A stretch of DNA of 64,000 nt, taken from NCBI RefSeq assembly GCF_004365175.1, contig NZ_SOCE01000001.1, forward strand, positions 1,227,154-1,291,153, written 5' to 3'. The notes beneath the pieces were generated by a model, which saw only the letters and a program-made list of their open reading frames with translations, was not told the origin of the DNA and did not search any database. Below are positions 23,766 through 31,735 of the stretch, piece after piece. The stretch is from Kribbella voronezhensis (GTDB lineage: Bacteria > Actinomycetota > Actinomycetes > Propionibacteriales > Kribbellaceae). Made by a program: the position numbers and the translations under genes. Positions within the stretch are counted from its first letter, which is position 1, and every line of letters starts with the position of its first letter.

Positions 23766-23795
23766 CGTCCAGCGTTGTCCAAGCCGATGCACGGT

Positions 23796-23818
23796 CGTAG
23801 CCTCCCGATTAGCCTCCC
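23796..23818 (+). repeat. Left copy of a 23-bp terminal repeat (candidate integrase arm site)
   Basis: The same 23 bases occur at 47220-47242 in the same orientation. Each copy contains TAGCCTCCC twice, separated by GAT. Here it lies 80 bases inside the left att core. In the excised circle the two copies would flank the core on both sides, as arm-type binding sites of tyrosine integrases do. The rest of 23766-24125 holds only a GC-rich palindrome at 23827. Confidence 0.7.
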
Positions 23819-23826
23819 CAACCCGA

Positions 23827-23856
23827 GAGATGCCCCGGCCCTGCGGGGCATATCTC
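23827..23856. repeat. Dispersed palindrome GAGATGCCCC...GGGGCAT, copy 1
   Basis: GAGATGCCCC and GGGGCAT (then ATCTCC) face each other across eight bases. It is the tightest of four inverted pairs of the same motif in this element (others at 30300, 37106 and 43719). It lies between the arm repeat and the end of the NLR gene and could also terminate that gene. Confidence 0.6.
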
Positions 23857-24125
23857 CTTCTAGGCGGGCGCCTCCCGGCCACCTGCAAGTCGGCAAGCGC
23901 CGACCTCACGCGGACCACCCTCGCGGCCCGGCACCGATCAACGACGCTCACGGCGCACCCCAGTGCCCCAGCACCAACCCCTCCTGCATCGATTGTCCGG
24001 TCAGCTGGGCAACGCTTCGAGGGCGCGCTTCGTGCGTCGCAAAGAGATTGAGCAAGCAGCTCCTCCTTGGCCAGCACACGCTCGCCTCGGCCCCGCGGCG
24101 CTGCGCTCGTACCCAGCGCGGCGAA

Positions 24126-26396
24126 CTAGTCGCCTGCGTCGGCTACTTCCCCAGCCTCTCCGGTCCAGTAGGCGAGGTTGCCGCGGGTGGTCAAGGTGTC
24201 CGGGTGCTCGGGGCCAAGGACGCGCTCGAAGATGGGCAGCAGCTCGGCGAACTGGTCGCGAGCCCCGGCCGCGTCCCCCGCCTGCCCGGACCAAGAGGCG
24301 AGGTTGTTGCGGGTGGTCAGGGTGCCCGGGTGCTCGGGGCCAAGGAGCCGCTCGAAGATGGGCAGCAGCTCGGCGAACTGGTCGCGAGCCCCGGCCGCGT
24401 CCCCCGCCTGCCCGGACCAAGAGGCGAGGTTGCCGCGGGTGATCAGGGTGCTCGGGTGCTCGGGGCCAAGGAGCCGCTCGAAGATGGACAGCAGCTCGGC
24501 GAACTGGTCGCGAGCCCCGGCCGCGTCCCCCAGCTGCCCGGACCAAGAGGCGAGGTTGCCGCGGGTGATCAAGGTGTCCGGGTGCTCGGGGCCAAGGAGC
24601 CGCTCGAAGATGGACAGCAGCTCGGCGAACTGGTCGCGAGCCCCGGCCGCGTCCCCCGCCTGCCCGGACCAAGAGGCGAGGTTGTTGCGGGTGGTCAGGG
24701 TGCTCGGGTGCTCGGGGCCAAGGACGCGCTCGCGGATGGACAGCAGCTCGGCGAACTGGTCGCGAGCCCCGGCCGCGTCCCCCGCCTCCCCGGACCAAGA
24801 GGCGAGGTTGTTGCGGGTGATCAGGGTGCTCGGGTGCTCGGGGCCAAGGACGCGCTCGCGGATGGACACCAGCTCGGCGAACTGGTCGCGAGCCCCGGCC
24901 GCGTCCCCCGCCTCCCCAGTCCGGGCAGCGAGGTTATTGCGAGCGGTCAGGGTGCCCGGGTGCTCGGGGCCAAGGAGCCGCTCGAAAATGGGCAGCAGCT
25001 CGGCGAACTGGTCGAGAGCCTCGACCAGTTCTCCAGCCTGCCCGGTCCAGTAGGCGAGTTCATTGCGAGCGGCCAGAGCGTCACGATGTTCTGGTCCGCC
25101 GGTGTCACTTTGCAGGTGGGCGTCAGCGATCAGCTGGAACAGGTCCCGTGCCGCAGTGGGGTTGCCGCTATGGCCGCTGTAGAGCGCGATCCTCCACATG
25201 CCACTGCTGATCAGGTCTAGGACAGCGCGGGCGTGGGGCAGCAATAGCGCGAACACCGGCCACCCCTCGGGCAGGTCAGGGTCGGCCGGGATCGCGGCCT
25301 CGACTAGTGCGCCGGCAGCCTGCCGCCATTGACCAACCGCGTTGGCGGGTTCTTGGGCGAGGGTGACGTGCTGGACTAGGCGGTGTACCGACACCATGCC
25401 GTTTCCTGCCGCCGTGAGCAGTGAGTAGCGCCGCAGCGCGGCGGCAGCGTCTCCGACTGCGACCGGATCGCCCAAGAGCTGACCAATGGCGTCGGTGACG
25501 CTTGGCGCGAGCTGGTCGGCAAGTTGTTCGTCGGCGAGCAGCAGAGTTAGCGGCACAGGGTCGGGAGCGAGACAGGCGAGTAGCCGTAACAGTCCCGCCG
25601 CTCCGGGTGAAGACGCGCCCAGTTGCTGCAACGCCAGCGACCAGGTGGTGGCAACCGTCTCGTCGTATCCGGTCGGCTCTCCTCGAGCCAGGAGTTCATC
25701 GCGGCGCTCCCGGAAAGCGACCAGGTATCCCGCCAGGGTGCCGACAGTGGCTTGGATGTAGGCCGCGGCCTGTTCCAGAGCCAGCGGCAGTCCGCCCAAC
25801 TCATCGGCCAACTCCAAGGCCGCCTTCCGGTCCGGGTCGCCGGTCCGGTTAACAAGAAACTCCGCCGCCACCTTCCGGTCGAGCATCGGCACGTCTAGGG
25901 ACTGCCCGGGCGGCCAGATCTGATCCCGGCTGGTGATCAGCACTCGTCCCCGGCCAGCCGGGGGAAGGAACGACGCGACTGAGGAGCGGCTTGGCGCATT
26001 GTCGAAAACCAGCATCCACTCGGCCGGGTAGGCACGCAGTGCGCCGTGGACCGCGGCGACCGGGTCTGCCGTATCGAGCAACTCCCGGACCCCAAGCTGG
26101 GCCGCGAGTTCACCAAAGCTGGCCGCCAGCACCGCCGGGTCCTCCGCGGGCAGCTGCCATCCCACTCCGACCTCGGCCAGATGCCTGTGCGCGTACTCCA
26201 GCGCGATGCTGGTCTTACCCACGCCACCTAGCCCGCACAGCGTCACAATCCGCGGACCGGAGTCGGCCGGCCCGGCCGCCAGCATGACGTCCAGCTCCTC
26301 CAGAAGACCTTCTCGTCCAGCCAGGAATACCGGCCGCGGCGCGAGCCGCACCGGCTGGCTCGCCACACGGCGGCGGTGATAGTCCACCCGGCCCAC
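24126..26396 (-). CDS. NLR-like NB-ARC/TPR STAND protein
   Basis: A 756-residue protein. After a short N-terminal segment (LAPRPVFLAGREGLL) comes an NB-ARC NTPase: Walker A CGLGGVGKTS at about 54-63, Walker B WMLVFDNA, RGRVLITSRDQ as sensor, and GGLPLALEQAAAY. A winged-helix region follows to about 330, and the rest is TPR superhelix, with seven nearly identical 42-residue TPR units at the end. Such proteins are bacterial relatives of NLR immune receptors; the TPR part would sense a ligand. The first start is a GTG at 26396 with a weak ribosome site, yet the frame is open further upstream and encodes RGGVAVG. A partner gene lies 65 bases upstream. Confidence 0.85.
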   Translation of the reverse strand: MGRVDYHRRRVASQPVRLAPRPVFLAGREGLLEELDVMLAAGPADSGPRIVTLCGLGGVGKTSIALEYAHRHLAEVGVGWQLPAEDPAVLAASFGELAAQLGVRELLDTADPVAAVHGALRAYPAEWMLVFDNAPSRSSVASFLPPAGRGRVLITSRDQIWPPGQSLDVPMLDRKVAAEFLVNRTGDPDRKAALELADELGGLPLALEQAAAYIQATVGTLAGYLVAFRERRDELLARGEPTGYDETVATTWSLALQQLGASSPGAAGLLRLLACLAPDPVPLTLLLADEQLADQLAPSVTDAIGQLLGDPVAVGDAAAALRRYSLLTAAGNGMVSVHRLVQHVTLAQEPANAVGQWRQAAGALVEAAIPADPDLPEGWPVFALLLPHARAVLDLISSGMWRIALYSGHSGNPTAARDLFQLIADAHLQSDTGGPEHRDALAARNELAYWTGQAGELVEALDQFAELLPIFERLLGPEHPGTLTARNNLAARTGEAGDAAGARDQFAELVSIRERVLGPEHPSTLITRNNLASWSGEAGDAAGARDQFAELLSIRERVLGPEHPSTLTTRNNLASWSGQAGDAAGARDQFAELLSIFERLLGPEHPDTLITRGNLASWSGQLGDAAGARDQFAELLSIFERLLGPEHPSTLITRGNLASWSGQAGDAAGARDQFAELLPIFERLLGPEHPGTLTTRNNLASWSGQAGDAAGARDQFAELLPIFERVLGPEHPDTLTTRGNLAYWTGEAGEVADAGD
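24150..25065 (-). repeat. Tandem 126-bp repeats encoding TPR units
   Basis: Seven near-identical 126-bp units plus one degenerate unit encode the motif LLGPEHPxTLxTRxNLASWSG. Similarity is almost as high in DNA as in protein, which indicates recent amplification or gene conversion and a potential for copy-number change. Confidence 0.9.
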
Positions 26397-26461
26397 GGCG
26401 ACACCGCCGCGGGTCGCGGCCGTGGCACCCGGCGCGAGCGTCCACGAATCCCCGGACTCGG

Positions 26462-26935
26462 CTAGACGTTCGCCTGGCCCGGCTGAGGAGGGTTTCCGGT
26501 CGAGATCGACCCCTGGACATTGTCGGCCACGACCCCGCCCCGATCGGCCATCTTCACCCCCCCGGTGATGTTCATGTCTCGTCCGGCCGCCAGCGAATGA
26601 TCAGCGGCCGAGACCTGCGCCTGGATCTGCTCCACCAGGGCACGCATATCGCCCTCGACACCAGGGTCATCTTCCAGCAAGTCGGCTAGCCGCGTCGTCC
26701 ACCGCGCTTCGAGGGCCGCTCGGGCCCGTTCCAGGTCCGCGCCCGTAGCCCCGGCAAGCTGCTCACGCGTTTCATCTAGCCGCCGCTCAGCAGCCTCCAC
26801 CTTCTCCGGATCACCGCGCCCCAGCAGCCGCGCAAACCCACTCTTCGCGGCCCCCCACGCATCGGTCACCGCCGCCGTTACCACCGTATTCCCAGCCAGC
26901 GCCGCCAGCGCCAACAATGCCTCCAACAACGGCAT
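26462..26935 (-). CDS. Small membrane-anchored adaptor with amyloid-like C-terminal motif
   Basis: A 157-residue protein; GGGGGAG precedes the ATG at 26935. The N-terminus is hydrophobic (LLEALLALAALAGNTVVTAAV), the middle is a charged coiled coil (residues about 40-110), and the C-terminus is a Gly/Asn/Val-rich stretch, GRDMNITGG then RGGVVADNVQGSISTG. That tail resembles the short amyloid signalling motifs that link bacterial NLR-like receptors to membrane effectors. The neighbouring NLR gene encodes a related RGGVAVG stretch just before its annotated start. A receptor-plus-membrane-effector pair is inferred; the amyloid role is unproven. Confidence 0.6.
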   Translation of the reverse strand: MPLLEALLALAALAGNTVVTAAVTDAWGAAKSGFARLLGRGDPEKVEAAERRLDETREQLAGATGADLERARAALEARWTTRLADLLEDDPGVEGDMRALVEQIQAQVSAADHSLAAGRDMNITGGVKMADRGGVVADNVQGSISTGNPPQPGQANV

Positions 26936-27055
26936 GCTCCCCCACCCCTTCAGTCCGAAGCCCAACCATCGCATAGCACGCACCCCCGCGCTATCAGCAA
27001 GTCGCAACGTACTGGTCCTCATAGACATACATCTGCCGAACACCGCCAGCGATCT

Positions 27056-27364
27056 GCAGTGCTGAATCTGCGCTACGACCAGAACGGTGAACGACCCGAC
27101 AGTCGCGCGTGGTACCGCGATCCGGCTCGGTATCTCGAGCGACGGATCAAGCCGAGTCGATTCGAGGTCGCTCTGCTGCACATGTGGGTCCGCGAACCTG
27201 ACGGCATCTACGGGTACCTGAGCCTCCTGGAGCGCGACCGGTGCGAAGGCGGGCCGCTGGGTGCTGGCCGTCGCCCTCAAGCCACTGCTGCCGGACGAAA
27301 TCGCCGCCTTCCATGCCGACCAAGCTGCCAGGGCGACACGGCAATCGGTCCTTCCTGGCGATTG
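27056..27364 (+). pseudogene. Truncated, frameshifted copy of the gene at 33234-33626
   Basis: The plus strand encodes LNLRYDQNGERPDSRAWYRD and FEVALLHMWVREPDGIYGYL, closely matching the intact minus-strand gene at 33234-33626. The first 40 or so codons are missing. An extra G near 27,240-27,255 shifts the frame, after which GRWVLAVALKPLLPDE continues the match in another frame. Similarity extends past the stop of the intact gene, so a DNA segment was duplicated in inverted orientation. The rest of 26936-27439 shows nothing else recognisable. Confidence 0.8.
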
Positions 27365-27439
27365 CTAATGGGGCATTGCTCAGCGCTGGCGGATGACTGC
27401 CTGGAGTCCATTCCGTGCCCATCCGACCTTTACCACCGT

Positions 27440-28081
27440 CTAGACTGACGCTGGTCGTCTGCAGTCTATGGAATATTGTTCATCTCCAGCCATGTGAAGG
27501 AAATGCCGCAGGCTTCGGCTGTGGAGCGCGGCTCTCGCGACGCTCATTTTGCGGCATATTCGGTCGCTATCTTTCACCTTCTGGTAAGTGAATCCCCCGG
27601 CCATCATATCGTTCATTAGCTTGTAGCCGTCGACCTTGTCGGCGCGATTCGGTTCCACCTTTCTTCGGTGTGCTTGTGTAACGTCGAACCGTGCAGGTTG
27701 GGCCTTCAGCGCGTCGAGATCTGCGATAAGCCAGTTCTCGAACGCGCGGTCTTTAAGTATGAAATGGGTGTCAAGTATTGCGCCAGAATTCTGCAGGACG
27801 ATTTGAAGAGCGGTGGCGATCGCACCAGGGCAATCGTCCTTCTGTTCTCTATCCAGTAATACTAGAGCGAGGTCGGCGCGCTTCACATTCTTAGCGATCA
27901 TCAGCAATTTCCTGCACTCGCGGATGATGATTCTCGGGTGAGCGTCTGGTGTGACCGAGAGTCTAAGCGGACTCAAGAATATATTCCCAGTACGCGCCCT
28001 CAGTTGGGGATATAGATAAGCGAGACTGCCATATTCGCTGTCGCCTTCCGTGATTACGGCGAGGCGTTTGCTCCTACTCAT
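27440..28081 (-). CDS. DUF4276/TOPRIM-like nuclease partner of an AAA ATPase
   Basis: A 213-residue protein. LAVITEGDSEYGSL at residues 7-20 gives the conserved TOPRIM Glu, DLALVLLDREQKDD gives the acidic second motif, and FENWLIADLDALK matches the C-terminal segment of DUF4276. The ATG at 28081 overlaps the end of the ATPase gene by eight bases, so the two are coupled. AAA ATPases with TOPRIM-type partners (OLD, PARIS, AbiL-like systems) are antiphage systems in which the ATPase senses and the TOPRIM protein cuts nucleic acid. Assignment to a named system is not possible by eye. Confidence 0.75.
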   Translation of the reverse strand: MSRSKRLAVITEGDSEYGSLAYLYPQLRARTGNIFLSPLRLSVTPDAHPRIIIRECRKLLMIAKNVKRADLALVLLDREQKDDCPGAIATALQIVLQNSGAILDTHFILKDRAFENWLIADLDALKAQPARFDVTQAHRRKVEPNRADKVDGYKLMNDMMAGGFTYQKVKDSDRICRKMSVARAALHSRSLRHFLHMAGDEQYSIDCRRPASV

Positions 28082-29378
28082 CTTCGTCCGTGCTGGGTCC
28101 GAAGCCCAGAGGCATGGCATCGGGTATTAGGCCGCTGTCGTAGACGTCGAAGGCCGTCATCTCGCCTTCCTTGATCAAGTCCCTCACTTGCGGCGCGTAG
28201 TCCAACAGTCTCCGCAGCGAGCTGCGTCCGCTGCCTATCGTCATCAGGCGGATGCAATTCGGCGACACATAATCAAGCAATACTGGCGAATGCGTGGTGA
28301 GGACAATCTGCTTTGGCGCCTCACGGCAAAGGTCGATGAACTGTCTGAGTATCCACGGGTGAACGGAGTTCTCAGGTTCCTCGATAACGAGTAGAGGAGT
28401 TCGGCGATCATAAAGCGCGACAAACAAGGCTAACGCCTGCATGGTTCCATCCGACAGGTCGCTGCTACTCCAATTGCGTTGAACATCTCGTTCCTTGAAC
28501 TGGAGAACCAGGCGCCTATCCTCGGTGTAGGCGATATCTATTGATTCCAGGGCGGGGAAAATTGAGCGCATTAAGTTCTCAACTTGCGCCCATGCTCGTG
28601 GGTCCTTCTGCTTCATCCATACGGACGCTCCAGGCAGGTTTTCTCCATAGCGTTCAAGTTCCGAGTTTGGGGTCGCAACGCCGGGCGCCCTGACGCTTGA
28701 TGGTGATATCTGGAAGATCCGCATCCGCGCTAGTCTGCTGATGAATATTCGTAGTATGCCCGATAGATATAATGGCGCATCGAAGATTAGTGAGCTGCTA
28801 GGCGTTTCGCGCTCCACAATATTTTTGATTGCGCGGTCACTGCTGAATGGGCGAAACATCCGGCTCACTGCCTCGTCCCGTCTAAACCGGGAGGGGGGTG
28901 AATAGTCGTAGCTAACACGCCCTTGTCCGTCCCTGAAAACTATCAACCACAAGCGGTCTTCATTGGTTATAGTGATTGTCTCTTCGACGACCGCGTAGTC
29001 AGCCAGGACGGATTGGCTGGAAGTCTTGAAAGAGAAGGAGTGTGAAATCTCAAACTCCATATCTCTGGGTACGGTTGTTCCGCGCGACTCTGTCTCGGTA
29101 AAGCCGAATTCGCCGGCGGTCAGCTTTGCTACGACTTCGATACTGATAGGCCGAGTTGCCCGCCTGCTACGCCGATGCGCGAGGTTGTCGTATCCGCCAG
29201 CCCGACTCACGGCAATCTCCAAGCCGTGGCGGTAAATCTCGCCGACAAGGTTGATCGCACTCACGAGATTCGTTTTGCCTGAACCGTTTGGGCCAGTAAT
29301 GACGGTGAAGTGGTCCAAGTCGCAGGCGACGTCGTAGAGGGAGCGCAGGGTTCTAAATCCGACACGAACAATCTCCAT
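28074..29378 (-). CDS. OLD-like AAA (AAA_21) ATPase of a two-gene defence system
   Basis: A 434-residue SMC/ABC-like ATPase. Walker A GPNGSGKT is at residues 29-36, the signature LSDGT is near 308, Walker B LLVIEEPEN is near 330, and the H-loop LTTHSPVLLDY follows. There is no coiled-coil arm and no fused nuclease; the nuclease is the separate TOPRIM gene downstream. The coding DNA is visibly richer in A+T than the element's core. Role in phage defence is inferred from the pair and the neighbouring HEPN and PIN genes. Confidence 0.8.
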   Translation of the reverse strand: MEIVRVGFRTLRSLYDVACDLDHFTVITGPNGSGKTNLVSAINLVGEIYRHGLEIAVSRAGGYDNLAHRRSRRATRPISIEVVAKLTAGEFGFTETESRGTTVPRDMEFEISHSFSFKTSSQSVLADYAVVEETITITNEDRLWLIVFRDGQGRVSYDYSPPSRFRRDEAVSRMFRPFSSDRAIKNIVERETPSSSLIFDAPLYLSGILRIFISRLARMRIFQISPSSVRAPGVATPNSELERYGENLPGASVWMKQKDPRAWAQVENLMRSIFPALESIDIAYTEDRRLVLQFKERDVQRNWSSSDLSDGTMQALALFVALYDRRTPLLVIEEPENSVHPWILRQFIDLCREAPKQIVLTTHSPVLLDYVSPNCIRLMTIGSGRSSLRRLLDYAPQVRDLIKEGEMTAFDVYDSGLIPDAMPLGFGPSTDEDE

Positions 29379-29537
29379 CGGCTCACCCTAGGGCTCGGGT
29401 GAACTCAAGTCGAGATCGAACCAATACCAAAGGTAGTCCTGGTGCCGAACTGTGTTCGATGCCCTCGAGTCGAAGGCGCTGTGAACGGCCGTCGATGACC
29501 TAGGTGCAGGTATCGGCGGCGCCGAGTCGGGTGCTGT

Positions 29538-30362
29538 TTACGGCCGAACAACCTCGGTCTCGTCGGCCCATCTAGCGACCACCGACAAGACGGCCACGTG
29601 CTCAAGGCCGACCTGTTCTGTCCATTCGTCGTCCGTGTGTGTGGCGACGTTTCGGATACCCGCGAACGCGCCCTGTGCGAGGAGGTGCAAACCTTCCTGC
29701 CGAGACCGCCAGGTCTTCGAGGTCCTGTCGCCGGGGTAATGAAGCCGCACCTGATGGCCCGTTGGTTCCGCTGGCGAGAACAGTTGGGCGACAAGCTCGC
29801 GTTCAGTCAGGGGGGATGCAGCCTTCTGGGCGATGTGAGCCGATAGCGAAACCGCGGCCTGGCCAACCGCGACACGGTACTGACCCGTGTCCCATAAGGC
29901 AGAGGCAGCGGGCCAGACATGCGGATGGAACTGATCCGCAACTAGCGATGGTGCTTCTGGCGCTAGATTGAGTGCCCACAGCTCTTGATCTCGGAGGATG
30001 CCGAGCGCCTCGCGGACAGCGCGCAGAGTCGGGTGTACACCCACGTACGCCTGAGGTTCAGTGATGCGCGGGGGAAGGGCGGGATCCAATTGCTTTACGA
30101 TCTGACGGATCGTTGGCAGGGTGGTGGAGATCGCGGCGCCTATCTCCTTGGAGCTATCCGCTCGAAGGTCACGGTTGTCATAGGCCAAGAGAACTTTCTC
30201 GAAGGTCTCAAGACGCTCACGCATCCATTCGTAGTTCACCTCGGCGAGCTTACAGATCCGGAACGGCGATGGTCTCGCCCTGAGGTTCGGCGCAGGGGAG
30301 AGATGCCCGCCGCTGCTGGCCGGGGGCATCTCCTGATCCAGTCGCAGAGGTGTGTGTGTCAC
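29538..30362 (-). CDS. TIGR02391/Ymh-type HEPN-like abortive infection protein
   Basis: Up to 274 residues. The C-terminal 120 residues match the Ymh/TIGR02391 family: HPHVWPAASALWDTGQYRVA, then LLAQGAFAGIRNVATHTDDE, where R-N-x4-H is the HEPN RNase signature (Rx4-6H), and EHVAVLSVVARWADE. HEPN proteins of this type are toxins that cleave RNA during infection. The start is uncertain: GTG at 30362, an ATG 33 bases further in, or a GTG at 30239. The N-terminal part contains dispersed palindrome copy 2, encoding EMPPASSGGHLS. Confidence 0.7.
   Translation of the reverse strand: MTHTPLRLDQEMPPASSGGHLSPAPNLRARPSPFRICKLAEVNYEWMRERLETFEKVLLAYDNRDLRADSSKEIGAAISTTLPTIRQIVKQLDPALPPRITEPQAYVGVHPTLRAVREALGILRDQELWALNLAPEAPSLVADQFHPHVWPAASALWDTGQYRVAVGQAAVSLSAHIAQKAASPLTERELVAQLFSPAEPTGHQVRLHYPGDRTSKTWRSRQEGLHLLAQGAFAGIRNVATHTDDEWTEQVGLEHVAVLSVVARWADETEVVRP
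30300..30333. repeat. Dispersed palindrome, copy 2
   Basis: GAGATGCCC at 30300-30308 faces GGGGCATCTCC at 30323-30333, within the N-terminal codons of the TIGR02391-type gene. A further single copy, GAGATGCCCCC, lies at 30508-30518 between that gene and the next. Confidence 0.6.
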
Positions 30363-30525
30363 ATGCGTGCCACCGCTTCGGACCTATGCAGTGTTTCCGC
30401 AGACGGGCGGGCTCCTCTCTCTGCTCTGTAAATCTGTCGACCTTTGCCTACCCAGGTTCGAAGCCTCCGGGCGATGGGACCTAGGCCCGTTTCGTGCTCG
30501 TAGCAGAGAGATGCCCCCGCCGGCG

Positions 30526-30780
30526 TCAATCGTCTGACTCGTCCTGAGGGTCGTGATGTATGGGGCCGTAGTCGGCCTCCAGCTCCCGAGCCAGTTCGGC
30601 CTGGCCCTGCCGGTCGGCAGGGCCCTCTTCGGCAATTTCCCGCAATGCATCCATCGTGTCCATCTGCCGTAGCGTGCGACGTACGGCCTCGGGATTGTCC
30701 TCCAGTTCCTGTGGGTGCTGCGGCGCAGGATTAGCAGCCTCGACTGCTAGCTTGTGCTTGTCGTCAGCGGCGTCGCTCAT
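30526..30780 (-). CDS. 84-residue acidic hypothetical protein
   Basis: Starts at an ATG preceded by AGGATGA. The sequence is highly charged and helical (DNPEAVRRTLRQMDTMDAL, AELARELEADYGPI) with an acidic tail (DPQDESDD). No family is recognised. It lies between the HEPN-like gene and the broken PIN-like gene in the same direction and could be a small regulator or antitoxin. Confidence 0.45.
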   Translation of the reverse strand: MSDAADDKHKLAVEAANPAPQHPQELEDNPEAVRRTLRQMDTMDALREIAEEGPADRQGQAELARELEADYGPIHHDPQDESDD

Positions 30781-30831
30781 TCGCTCATCCTGTCAGCCCT
30801 CAGCACACCAGGGTAAGTGGGAATCGTTGGC

Positions 30832-31687
30832 TCATATCGGCCAGCCCGTGACGGGAGGAAACCTCCGGAGATCTCTCAGCGTATGGACAACAAGGTCCTC
30901 GATGAAGTCGTCACGACGCTTCGTCTTGCGCAGAACCTCAGCTTGATGGTTCTCCGTGATGATCGCATCAACGTACGGCGTAGCCGAGAAGATAATGATG
31001 TCGAATGCGTCTGACCGAATCGCCCGCCGTGAGGAATCCGCATAGAATTTGTGGAAAATGGTATACAGACTTGCCTTCAAAGATGGGGAAGGCGTCGATG
31101 TCCACTACAGTTTCATTGAGCATCATCCCCTGGGCAAAGTCGTGAGCACGCCACCCGAGCTGCTGGAGCCCAGCGATCTGCAGGAAGAGGCGCAGTTCCG
31201 ACGACGTATATGCGCCACCCGCGGCCGGAAAGTTGGGGATGAGAGAACTGATGCCATCGACGATTTCATCTTGGACGCTATTCCAGTGGCGCTCCTGCTC
31301 AAGAATCGACTCCGTGCTGAATCCAATAGTGAGCGCTTGACCTAGCTGGACGCCATCTGAGCCGAGTTGGCCGACGAAGCCCGTCAGGCAGGGTTCGACA
31401 CGGCTAGCATCTGGATAGCACCGAACCTCTTCTTGCAAAAGCTGCTCGTGACTCTTCAGCAGGATGCATGGGAGCGGACTAAATTGTTCAATAAACTTCC
31501 GGTAGATGTCCGCGTCGCGACGCAACTCAAGCAACGTGAAGGCCGAGAAGCTAGGAATGTAGAACGGCGCTATCGAACACGACCAGGCGAGAAATCTGCC
31601 GAGTAACTCAGGCTGCTTGACCATCTCGCTAACCGCATTCGTGTCGAGTAGGCACAGCCTGTAATCAGTCCCATTCAAAGTTATCAT
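30832..31687 (-). pseudogene. PIN-like nuclease gene with a single-base frameshift
   Basis: The N-terminal frame (30968-31690) begins YRLCLLDTNAVSEMV, a PIN-domain opening with the first catalytic Asp. Near 31085 the match jumps to another frame (30832-31080) that continues SLKASLYTIFHKFY, then SDAFDIIIFSATPYVDAIIT, the PIN C-terminal acidic strand. Removing one base from the four-base run at 31085-31088 joins the two into about 284 residues. As written, the protein would lack its last active-site residues. Sequencing error, recent inactivation or programmed frameshifting are all possible. PIN proteins are RNases. Confidence 0.75.
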
Positions 31688-31735
31688 CACTCACCTGGCG
31701 TGCCGCCGTGTTCCGTCTGGTTGTCACTCAGTTAG

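Noticed and set aside
24150..25065. Regular repeats resembling a CRISPR array
   Set aside because: Units are 126 bp, contiguous, in frame and encode TPR motifs; there are no unique spacers and no cas genes.
23775..25220. 481-residue plus-strand frame with repeated LGELVASPGRVP units
   Set aside because: The repeats are the complement of the TPR-coding units of the NLR gene; no independent evidence of coding.
26936..27280. N-terminal extension of the small adaptor gene up to 27280
   Set aside because: The extra residues are antisense to the duplicated gene fragment; a strong ribosome site precedes the ATG at 26935.
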